11,267 nucleotides of DNA from JBFHER01 sp041584055 (GTDB lineage: Bacteria > Bacteroidota > Bacteroidia > Bacteroidales > UBA5342): NCBI GenBank assembly GCA_041584055.1, contig JBFHER010000115.1:1-11267 (forward strand). Reading direction: 5' to 3'. Positions within the stretch are counted from its first letter, which is position 1. Every line of letters begins with the position of its first letter. Position numbers and translations under genes: made by a program. Shown here in pieces: positions 1 through 6,583 of this stretch. The notes below the pieces were generated by a model. It was given only the letters and a program-made list of their open reading frames with translations, was not told the DNA's origin and did not search any database.

Positions 1-143
1 ACGGGACACGAGACGCGCGTGTTAAGGATTTTGATGGAAGTTAGGGGAGTTTAAAGCACATAAAATACTTCAATGCAGAAGGATTTTGTGTGCAGTCCAA
101 AAGAAGTCACATTTCATTCGATAGGTGTTAAGCGACTCAAGTT

Positions 144-1238
144 TTATGGGAATGCCAGTCTGCAACTCACTGGATAATGATCTGAGAAACGCACTTTATG
201 CCGTTTAAAATCACTTGACGACATGTCTGCTTCATAAAAAACATGATCGATGCGAAGAAAAGGCAAGCCTCCATTATACGTTGTTCCGGCACCTGATCCA
301 CTTTCCACATAGCCATCCATGAGGTCTCCTCTAATCTTGTGATATGCATAGGAATTAGGCGTATCATTAAAATCACCACAAATAATCACCGGGTAGGGAG
401 ATGCATCAATGTATTCACGTATCTTATTAACCTGGCTTGCACGACGTTTGTAGGCATCTTTTAAAGATCCTGAGATAAGCGATACTTCTCGCACAACCTT
501 TTCCTGCTCCATGGAACTGTTAAGCAATTGCCCCAATCGTCCTTCTTTATTCTGAAGTCTGATTGATTGCAAATGAAAATTAAATACCCGAACCACCCGA
601 TCCTTCATTTTAACATCTGCATAAATCGCAAAATGGGTACTACTCCCTGTTTCGATCATCGCCTGGCGGATAATCGGATACTTTGAAAAAATGGCCAGTC
701 CCTGTTTAACGTAACTACGCTGACTACTACCATACTGAACGTATTTATATGGCCAGTGTTTCAGCATTCGATTGATGCTTTGTTCATCTTTTGCCTTATC
801 CCGGTTATTTATTCCAAACTCCTGAAAACAAATAATGTCAGGACTTTCAGTTCTAAAAAATTCAGTCATTTGTTTTGGTAATTCCGGGGAACTGCTCCAG
901 TTGTAACGATCAAACACACGTACATTGTAACTCATCACCTTAAAGCTTCCTGGCACATCCATACCTGAGCTGCTGAAACGATATGGAAGTTCTCTGTTGA
1001 TGGCTGAGCCACCGATGATAAGCACTGCCAGTGACAATAGGAAATACCACTTAGGAATTAACACCCAAAGAAGTACAAAAAATAAATTTATAAAAACAAG
1101 GTAAATAAATACCAGTCCAAGGTAACTTGTGTAAACAAAGTTTAATGGATTTACATGAGGTGTAAGGTATGCCAGCAACAACAATGCGATAAAAACAAGG
1201 TTGATGATCAGCAATATGGATCTAAAGAATTTTTTCAT
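144..1238 (-). CDS. Membrane-anchored endonuclease/exonuclease/phosphatase (EEP) family protein
   Basis: A 364-residue protein with an N-terminal membrane domain and a C-terminal EEP fold (DNase I / AP endonuclease / inositol phosphatase superfamily). Hydrophobic segments lie at about residues 6-25, 39-60 and 62-79. The EEP motifs follow in the usual order: SYNVR (Asn105), CFQE (Glu140), FHLQS (His222), GDFND (Asp289, Asn291), RIDHVF (Asp331, His332) and SDHYPV (Asp353, His354). All expected metal-binding and catalytic positions are present, so it should be an active Mg-dependent phosphodiesterase or phosphatase; the substrate cannot be read from sequence. The basic N-terminus (MKKFFR) and three membrane passes suggest, by the positive-inside rule, that the catalytic domain is outside the cytoplasm. 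It is the last gene of the mutL run, starting with ATG 22 bases after the stop of rhomboid A. A cytoplasmic DNA-repair nuclease is less likely given the anchor. Confidence 0.93.
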   Translation of the reverse strand: MKKFFRSILLIINLVFIALLLLAYLTPHVNPLNFVYTSYLGLVFIYLVFINLFFVLLWVLIPKWYFLLSLAVLIIGGSAINRELPYRFSSSGMDVPGSFKVMSYNVRVFDRYNWSSSPELPKQMTEFFRTESPDIICFQEFGINNRDKAKDEQSINRMLKHWPYKYVQYGSSQRSYVKQGLAIFSKYPIIRQAMIETGSSTHFAIYADVKMKDRVVRVFNFHLQSIRLQNKEGRLGQLLNSSMEQEKVVREVSLISGSLKDAYKRRASQVNKIREYIDASPYPVIICGDFNDTPNSYAYHKIRGDLMDGYVESGSGAGTTYNGGLPFLRIDHVFYEADMSSSDFKRHKVRFSDHYPVSCRLAFP

Positions 1239-1260
1239 CAGGGATTAGGAATGTAATCAT

Positions 1261-2154
1261 TTACTTTTCACTGGCATTAAATAGTTTTTGTTTTTCTTCT
1301 TTGGATAAACTTTCGTAACCGGATTGTTTTATTTTATCAAGAATAACATCGATCTCTTCCGTACGTGCTTTTTTTTCGTTTCGGTATTGTTGATCCGACT
1401 GAGGTCTATTCCATTTCACCTTCATGTTCTGTTTTTCCTTTTTGGGTTTAAAGAGACCTTCAGCCAGGTATACAATCTTATTCATCCATCCAAGCAGGTT
1501 CACACCTCGCCGTTGAGACACAACGAACAACCAGCCCCAAAGCGCTCCCCCCAGATGTGCCAGATGTCCACCCGCATTGGTCGACGTTACACTGATGAGA
1601 TCCACAAAAACAGCCACCATTGCAAGATACTTAAACTTCACAGGACCAATAAACATGAGATTGATCTCTTGATTAGGAGCTGTAGCCGCTACTGCCAGTA
1701 CGATTGCCAGTGCAGATGCTGAGGCTCCCAGCAAGATTGAAACATCCCTGTATTCTGCGAAAAAAGGCAGTAAATGATACGCTGCCAGGAACATGGCAGC
1801 ACCCGCTAATCCCCCTGTAATATAGAGCGAAATTAACTGTCTATCGTTGTAGTAAAGCAAAAAGAATTTAGCAAACCAGTAAATCCATAACAGATTCACC
1901 AAAAGATGAATAAATCTGAAATGGGTAAACATGTACGTGAAGGGAGTCCAGAAATGCGTTAACAATTCATTAAATGAAGACGGCATGGCAACCCAATTCA
2001 GCGGTGATCCTAGCACACTGGTGCTTATACCAAACAGGTCAAAGATCACTGTCAGCAAACGAATCAACACAAAAACAGCAATGTTAATGTAGATAATCCG
2101 ATTTAATGCAGTCCCCTGTTTAAATTCTCTTTTTAAATCATCGATTATACTCAC
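1261..2154 (-). CDS. Rhomboid family intramembrane serine protease A, with cytosolic C-terminal extension
   Basis: A 297-residue rhomboid protease, which cleaves membrane proteins within or next to transmembrane helices. About six membrane segments are visible (near 20-41, 70-101, 106-130, 139-159, 166-188, 194-213). The Ser-His dyad is intact: GASA with Ser145 at the start of helix 4, and AHLGG with His200 in helix 6. His83 and Asn87 (HLLVN) match the helix-2 oxyanion residues of GlpG. After the membrane core comes a basic linker (about 236-262) and a charged tail (about 265-297, with TEEIDVILDKIKQSGYESLS) resembling the small domain many Bacteroidota rhomboids carry (DUF6576, from memory). 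The start codon is GTG at 2152-2154; an in-frame TGA at 2158-2160 rules out a longer protein, and the next in-frame Met is residue 57, inside the membrane core. It lies 11 bases after rhomboid B and 22 before the EEP gene, so all three are probably cotranscribed. Its substrate is unknown. Confidence 0.95.
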   Translation of the reverse strand: MSIIDDLKREFKQGTALNRIIYINIAVFVLIRLLTVIFDLFGISTSVLGSPLNWVAMPSSFNELLTHFWTPFTYMFTHFRFIHLLVNLLWIYWFAKFFLLYYNDRQLISLYITGGLAGAAMFLAAYHLLPFFAEYRDVSILLGASASALAIVLAVAATAPNQEINLMFIGPVKFKYLAMVAVFVDLISVTSTNAGGHLAHLGGALWGWLFVVSQRRGVNLLGWMNKIVYLAEGLFKPKKEKQNMKVKWNRPQSDQQYRNEKKARTEEIDVILDKIKQSGYESLSKEEKQKLFNASEK

Positions 2155-2165
2155 AGTTCATCTTT

Positions 2166-2903
2166 TTAATAGAAACTCGTTCCGCGTTTATTCCAGTATT
2201 TAATCATCAGAACTCCGAAAATCATACCTCCAAGGTGTGCAAAGTGCGCCACATTATCGCCTGAGCGATTCGCGACACCAAGGAATAATTCCAACACGCC
2301 ATACCCCAGAACAAAATACTTTGCTTTTATAGGTATTGGTGGAAATAAAAGCATTAACTGGGTATTTGGAAACAACATACCGAAGGCGAGCAGTATCCCG
2401 AAAACGGCGCCTGAAGCCCCAATTGTAGAACTATTGATCATCAGGTTCAGAGTTCCCAAAGTAGGATCCGTATAATTTTTTCCTTGTTCAAGGATTCCCA
2501 AACCTTCATTGTAAACCATCTGAATAGAATCAGGATCCAGACCGGCCTCCAGGGATTTAATCCGGATGAAGTACACAATCATTTGCACAACAGCAGCTCC
2601 TATCCCCGTTATCATGTAATACTGAAGAAAGCGTTTTGGGCCCCACACCTGTTCCAGCATTACACCAAACATGTACAACGCAAACATGTTGAAAAAGATA
2701 TGCTGAATTCCTAAATTGATGTAACTATGTAAAAACATATATGTTACAAGTTGTGCCACGTTAAAATTCTCTGATTTAAAATAGTGCAATCCCAGATAGT
2801 CATCAATCCTAAAGTCAAATGTATTGAGCAGCACAATACTTGCCACCCAGAAAAGGACATTGATAATGATCAGGTTTTTTACGATTGGTGTTATGTTTCT
2901 CAT
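2166..2903 (-). CDS. Rhomboid family intramembrane serine protease B
   Basis: A 245-residue rhomboid protease without a soluble C-terminal domain. The catalytic Ser is Ser164 in GASGAVFG; the catalytic His is His223 in AHFAHLGG; the helix-2 pair is His68/Asn72 (HIFFN). About six hydrophobic segments are visible, near 10-27, 64-85, 93-113, 160-178, 183-207 and 217-234. Between helices 3 and 4 lies an unusually long polar loop of about 45 residues (114-158, rich in Asp, Glu, Asn and Gly) that could be an extracytoplasmic substrate-gating or recognition element. Start is ATG at 2901-2903, 32 bases after the mutL stop; the stop lies 11 bases before the GTG of rhomboid A. The two rhomboids share the fold but little sequence outside the motifs, so they are unlikely to be a recent duplication. 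Confidence 0.95.
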   Translation of the reverse strand: MRNITPIVKNLIIINVLFWVASIVLLNTFDFRIDDYLGLHYFKSENFNVAQLVTYMFLHSYINLGIQHIFFNMFALYMFGVMLEQVWGPKRFLQYYMITGIGAAVVQMIVYFIRIKSLEAGLDPDSIQMVYNEGLGILEQGKNYTDPTLGTLNLMINSSTIGASGAVFGILLAFGMLFPNTQLMLLFPPIPIKAKYFVLGYGVLELFLGVANRSGDNVAHFAHLGGMIFGVLMIKYWNKRGTSFY

Positions 2904-2935
2904 GCAGTTTTATCTCTTTGATTGAACAAATTTAA

Positions 2936-4783
2936 CTATTTAAACAGATTTTGCACGTCTTCTGTTTGAAGGATGGTTAAAACCTTTCCCCCTTTAAATG
3001 TATAGTTCGGATTATTACAGGCAAATAACTGATTGACCAAATCCTCCATTTCTTCTGTGGAAAGGGACTGTCCGGCCTGAATTGCGGTTTTTGCGGCCAT
3101 GAAATCCGCAAGTTCCTCATCTAACTTTTCTTTGTAATCCCGTCCGCCTTCCGAGGCATGATTTACGATATTTTCTATCAAAACCTGTGGATGTTGTCCC
3201 TTTAAATCGGAGGGCACGCCATTGATTACAAAATCATTGGTTCCCAGTTTATCCAGTTCAAAACCCAAAAAACCCAGCGACTCCGTGAGTTCTTCCAAAA
3301 CAATGGTATCTGCACTGTTTAAATGAAAAGTCTCAGGAAATAAAAGTTTTTGGCTCACGCGCCTTTTATTCTGAATGTTTGAAAGGTATTTTTCGAACAA
3401 AATACGTGTGTGGGCTTTGTGCTGATCAATGAGCATCAGGCCTGATTTCACGCTTGTTACGATGTATTGGTTCTTAAGCTGAAGAAACGACGAATTCCGG
3501 ACTTCCTGTTCTGCTTCGTGCATGCCAAGGTCGGAAGGAACCAGTTTGATCTCCGGATGCACTGTTTCATCAGGCACTGTTGCCGAATCCGACTCAAAGC
3601 CATTGTATAGCTTTTCCCAATCTTCGGGTGCATTTTTTTTATAGGTAGTCCCTCCCACTGTAGAAGTTCCCACGCGTGTAAAAGGATTATAATCCGGATT
3701 TAAGTTCACGGTGGGCACTTTTATTTCTGTGTCATTGCTCAGCACCGGAATTTCCACCGCCCCTTCCTGATCAAAATCGATGGAGGGTGCTGCACTGAAT
3801 TTCCCAAGACCTTCTTTCACCACAGCCATTAGAATGGGCCAGATGGCCTGCTCGTTTTCGAACTTAATCTCAGTCTTGGTGGGATGAATATTCACATCAA
3901 TGCTTTCCGGGTCCACATCCAGATAGATAAAATAAGACGGAACTGTTTCCGGTTTTAACAATCCACTGTATGCTTCAACCACCGCCCTGTGAAAATAAGG
4001 ATGGCGCATGTAGCGATTGTTCACAAAGAAATATTGTTCTCCAGATTTCTTACGAGCATATTCAGGCTTTCCCACAAAACCACTGATTCTCACCACCGAG
4101 GTTTCAACATTGATGGATAAGAGATTTGTGTTGATGCGTTTTCCCATCACGCCAACGATCCTTTGTCGGGTATTACCGGGCAATAAATTCAATACCTCTT
4201 CATCATTGTGATAAAGTGAAAGGTTCAGTTCTGGTGTAACCATCGCGATTCGCATGGCTTCCTGCAGGATGTATCTGAACTCTGTGCTGTTTGCTTTTAG
4301 GAATTTACGACGGACCGGAACATTGTAAAACAGGTTTTTTACAAGAATGGTTGTTCCTTGCGGTGCAGAAATGCTTTCCTGTCGTTCCACTTCAGATCCG
4401 TTGATGCAAATGCGGGTTCCAACCTCACTTTCTTTCCTTCTTGTTTTTAATTCAACCTGGGCAATGGCAGCGATGGATGCCAACGCTTCGCCCCGAAATC
4501 CTTTGGTATGTAAGGCAAACAAATCCAGTGCACTCGAAATCTTTGATGTTGCATGACGTTCAAAGGCCATGCGAGCATCTGTGTCAGACATACCGCTTCC
4601 ATTATCAGTTACCTGAATAGACGTTTTTCCGGCATCCCTGACTAAAATGGTTATTTTGGTTGATCCGGCATCGATGGCATTTTCCACCAACTCCTTAATT
4701 ACAGAGGCAGGGCGCTGAATAACCTCACCTGCAGCAATCTGGTTTGCCACCGAATCGGGCAATAGTTTAATAATATCTGGCAT
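2936..4783 (-). CDS. mutL: DNA mismatch repair protein MutL
   Basis: A 615-residue MutL, the GHKL-ATPase that couples MutS mismatch recognition to downstream excision. The N-terminal ATPase motifs are complete: KELVENAIDAG (catalytic Glu31, Mg-binding Asn35), DNGSGM (60-65) and GFRGEAL (95-101). FYNVPVRRKFLK (152-163) and DVNIHPTKTEIKF (296-308) mark the second ATPase-module domain. A low-conservation linker (about 335-425) leads to the C-terminal dimerisation domain (about 430-615). There the endonuclease motif DQHA(X)2E(X)4E appears as DQHKAHTRILFE (453-464), with Thr at the first metal-binding Glu, and the usual CPHGRP motif near the C-terminus is not recognisable (TFKGGKV, 595-601). QKLLFP (478-483) fits the clamp-binding QxLxxP pattern. 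Length is normal for the family. It follows the small membrane-protein gene by 135 bases and is followed after 32 by rhomboid B. Start is ATG at 4781-4783, beginning the conserved PDIIKLLPDSVANQIAAGEV region. Confidence 0.98.
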   Translation of the reverse strand: MPDIIKLLPDSVANQIAAGEVIQRPASVIKELVENAIDAGSTKITILVRDAGKTSIQVTDNGSGMSDTDARMAFERHATSKISSALDLFALHTKGFRGEALASIAAIAQVELKTRRKESEVGTRICINGSEVERQESISAPQGTTILVKNLFYNVPVRRKFLKANSTEFRYILQEAMRIAMVTPELNLSLYHNDEEVLNLLPGNTRQRIVGVMGKRINTNLLSINVETSVVRISGFVGKPEYARKKSGEQYFFVNNRYMRHPYFHRAVVEAYSGLLKPETVPSYFIYLDVDPESIDVNIHPTKTEIKFENEQAIWPILMAVVKEGLGKFSAAPSIDFDQEGAVEIPVLSNDTEIKVPTVNLNPDYNPFTRVGTSTVGGTTYKKNAPEDWEKLYNGFESDSATVPDETVHPEIKLVPSDLGMHEAEQEVRNSSFLQLKNQYIVTSVKSGLMLIDQHKAHTRILFEKYLSNIQNKRRVSQKLLFPETFHLNSADTIVLEELTESLGFLGFELDKLGTNDFVINGVPSDLKGQHPQVLIENIVNHASEGGRDYKEKLDEELADFMAAKTAIQAGQSLSTEEMEDLVNQLFACNNPNYTFKGGKVLTILQTEDVQNLFK

Positions 4784-4810
4784 ATATAAATCGGGGGAAT
4801 TTACTCCGAA

Positions 4811-4880
4811 CTGTTTTTTACTACATTAATTCGCGCTGTCAGGCGGATTTCAGTATCGCATCTAAAGCATAAAAAAACAG
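4811..4880. repeat. Inverted repeat in the leader between the small membrane gene and mutL
   Basis: CTGTTTTTT at 4811-4819 is matched by its exact reverse complement AAAAAACAG at 4872-4880, 52 bases apart, within the 135-base gap upstream of mutL. It could form a long-range stem in the mutL leader transcript or be chance pairing of two homopolymer tracts. No typical terminator hairpin directly precedes the T-run on the minus strand. Confidence 0.3.
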
Positions 4881-4888
4881 ATCGGCAG

Positions 4889-4901
4889 AATACCCGGTAT
4901 T
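4889..4901. repeat. Short near-perfect palindrome just after the small membrane gene
   Basis: AATACC-C-GGTATT, with 6-base arms around one base, lies 18 bases downstream of the stop codon of the 4919-5224 gene and 105 bases upstream of the mutL start. It could be a small operator or a weak hairpin. It lacks a well-placed T-run on the minus strand, so I do not call it a terminator. Confidence 0.3.
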
Positions 4902-4918
4902 TTTATGTTAAAATGTTA

Positions 4919-5224
4919 TCATTCATATAATCCTTTCAAGATGCTAAAATCTTTTTGCATCAGATAATATGCAATCATAATAAGGACACCAACTATCAGC
5001 GCAATTCTGATATTGGACTTGCGTCTCTCCTTACTTGCACTTCCAATGCTAGATTTTGTCCATTCCTTTTTAAACTTCCCTCGAAGCTGATCCGGATCAA
5101 TGGTTCTGTTTTCGCTTTTTGCAGCGGCTTCCAGTTTTTTCAGGCGTTCTTTACGCTCATCAAAATAAATCGGAATATGATTAAAACGTCTTGGTTTTGC
5201 AGAATTAAAAAATACGAATTTCAC
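4919..5224 (-). CDS. Small conserved membrane protein upstream of mutL, function unknown
   Basis: A protein of 101 residues if started at GTG 5222-5224 (MKFVFFNSAKPRRFNHIPIY...). It has a short aromatic/basic N-terminus with the run PRRFNHIPIYFDERKERL, a charged helical middle, a basic stretch (KERRKS), one hydrophobic segment about 20 residues from the C-terminus (RIALIVGVLIMIAYYLM) and a short tail. It looks like a tail-anchored membrane protein with most of its chain in the cytoplasm. A longer version of 118 residues starting at GTG 5273-5275 is open, but the adjoining -7-like promoter box (5275-5282) would then overlap the start codon. From memory, relatives begin near MKFxFFxxPKPRxFxYxPxYYD and are sometimes mislabelled as a riboflavin synthase subunit because they sit beside ribH; nothing here supports that function. 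It is first in the minus-strand run, 135 bases before mutL. Confidence 0.8.
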   Translation of the reverse strand: MKFVFFNSAKPRRFNHIPIYFDERKERLKKLEAAAKSENRTIDPDQLRGKFKKEWTKSSIGSASKERRKSNIRIALIVGVLIMIAYYLMQKDFSILKGLYE

Positions 5225-5274
5225 ACGTGTTAAAATTAATTGGTTGCCGGGAAATATATCTTCACCGGTACGCA

Positions 5275-5282
5275 CAAAAATA
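5275..5282 (-). promoter_or_regulatory. Candidate Bacteroidota -7 element for the mutL run
   Basis: On the minus strand this reads TATTTTTG, an exact fit to the Bacteroidota -7 pattern TAnnTTTG. No TTTG-like -33 element sits at the usual 19-21 base spacing, so it is a half match in an AT-rich region. If used, transcription would start near 5268, which fits translation from the GTG at 5224 and not from the GTG at 5275. Confidence 0.35.
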
Positions 5283-5343
5283 CAAAGACCTTTTGTTAAA
5301 TTTATTTAAAGGTGTTTTTATTTAATAAACACTCCAAAAATAC

Positions 5344-5351
5344 TAATTTTG
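5344..5351 (+). promoter_or_regulatory. Candidate Bacteroidota -7 element for the nucleoid-associated protein gene
   Basis: TAATTTTG matches TAnnTTTG exactly. TTTA at 5321-5324, 19 bases upstream, is a 3-of-4 match to the -33 element TTTG. Initiation about 7 bases downstream would give a leader of roughly 15 bases before the ATG at 5374. Next to the opposite-strand box at 5275-5282 it makes this gap a divergent promoter region. Confidence 0.45.
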
Positions 5352-5373
5352 AAGATCACTGAACACAGGAGAA

Positions 5374-6450
5374 ATGTTTAATAGTTCTGAGGCACATGTT
5401 AGTTCGATTGCAGTGCACCATGTTGGAAATAAAAACATGGATGAGGGGGTAAAGCATTCAAGCAGCACCCTTGGTTTTGCACCTGACAATCCGGTTTCCG
5501 AGCTACTTAAAAAATATTTTTTTGATTCTTTCAAACCGGATGTACAGTACCGTTTCAACATCGGGGAAGATGATGCGCATCAGAATGCTCAAGGGAAAAA
5601 AAGGCATGCAGTCTACGAACTTGTACGCTCCATTTTAAAGCACCCACTATCACTTTTAGACAATTCTCACCAGCTTGCTGATCTCCTGTACAAAAACTCC
5701 AATCATCCCAAGATAAAAGCAGGCGAAATCTATGTGGCCATCCTTGAAGACATAAAGATTGGGAACGAAATCCATAAAGGTGTAGGCATTTTTAAATCGG
5801 AAAACAAAGAAACCTATCTGAAGGTATTTGCAGATCCCTTGAATGGTTATCGAATCACGAATGATGAAGGCATCAACATCAAAAAGCTGGACAAGGGTGC
5901 GATCATCATCGATACTGAAGAAGAATCGGGCTATCTAATTTCTGTTGTCGATTTTTTAACCCGTGAAAATGAAGCTAAATTCTGGAAGGAAGATTTCCTT
6001 GATCTGGTTCCAAGGGCAGATAACTTTTACCTGACGCATCATTTCCTGGATGTCTGTAAAGGTTTTGTTTCGGATGTATTTACCCCGGAGAACCATGCAG
6101 AACGGACCGAGCAAATCGATTTGCTTCAGAAATCAATGCAATTCTTTTCAAACAACGACACATTTGATGTGAAGAATTTTGAGAATGAAGTGATGGCAAG
6201 CGAAGAGGTGATTGGTGCGTTTCAGGAATATCGGGCCAATTATGCCGAAGAAAAACAAATCCCGCTGGAAACCAATTTTCAAATAGCCAATGAAGCCGTA
6301 AAACGCCAGAAGCGTTTTTTTAAGTCCGTGATTAAACTGGATAGAAATTTCCATGTGTATGTTCACGGCAACAATGAACTCATAGAACGTGGATATGATC
6401 ATTCAAAAGGCATGAATTACTATCGGCTATATTATGAGAATGAAACCTAG
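5374..6450 (+). CDS. Nucleoid-associated protein, NdpA/YejK family
   Basis: A 358-residue protein I recognise as the 37-kDa nucleoid-associated family (PF04245; E. coli YejK/NdpA). Family members bind DNA and the nucleoid, but their precise role is poorly known. Family-like landmarks are the N-terminal IAVHHVGNKNMDEG (12-25), the AGEIYVAILEDI strand region (116-127), VGIFKSENKETYLKV (137-151), the DKGAIIIDTEEESGYLISVVD block (173-193) and the closing KGMNYYRLYYENE (345-357). No signal peptide or membrane segment is present, so it is cytoplasmic. AGGAG at 5367-5371 precedes the ATG by only two bases, too close for a standard ribosome binding site, but the conserved start of the domain supports this ATG. 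It is the only plus-strand gene here, divergent from the mutL run and convergent with the gene at 6584-7474, so it is probably monocistronic. Confidence 0.9.
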   Translation: MFNSSEAHVSSIAVHHVGNKNMDEGVKHSSSTLGFAPDNPVSELLKKYFFDSFKPDVQYRFNIGEDDAHQNAQGKKRHAVYELVRSILKHPLSLLDNSHQLADLLYKNSNHPKIKAGEIYVAILEDIKIGNEIHKGVGIFKSENKETYLKVFADPLNGYRITNDEGINIKKLDKGAIIIDTEEESGYLISVVDFLTRENEAKFWKEDFLDLVPRADNFYLTHHFLDVCKGFVSDVFTPENHAERTEQIDLLQKSMQFFSNNDTFDVKNFENEVMASEEVIGAFQEYRANYAEEKQIPLETNFQIANEAVKRQKRFFKSVIKLDRNFHVYVHGNNELIERGYDHSKGMNYYRLYYENET

Positions 6451-6454
6451 GTTT
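6443..6454. repeat. Perfect 12-base palindrome overlapping a stop codon
   Basis: AAACCTAGGTTT spans the TAG stop of the nucleoid-associated protein gene (6448-6450). It is its own reverse complement. No T-run follows, so it is not a standard terminator. It may be chance. Confidence 0.35.
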
Positions 6455-6583
6455 GGTAAAAGCATACCGATGCCGCGTATCTTCGGCGAAAATATATAAA
6501 AAGCATTACGAACCCTGTGCTATCTTCACCGGATGAACCATCGGTCAAGTACTGTAACAACGACAACAGTTAGATATGGTGAG

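Noticed and set aside
6..22. ACACG...CGTGT inverted repeat and GC-rich patch at the left edge
   Set aside because: Arms of 5 bases are expected by chance. No T-run or gene end is near, and short frames here have no support as genes.
1324..1722. 132-codon plus-strand open frame
   Set aside because: It lies entirely opposite rhomboid A, which has intact catalytic motifs and good context. The translated sequence resembles no protein family.
5273..5275. Upstream GTG start giving a 118-residue form of the small membrane protein
   Set aside because: It overlaps the candidate -7 element, and the extra 17 residues look unlike the conserved N-terminus. Kept only as an alternative.
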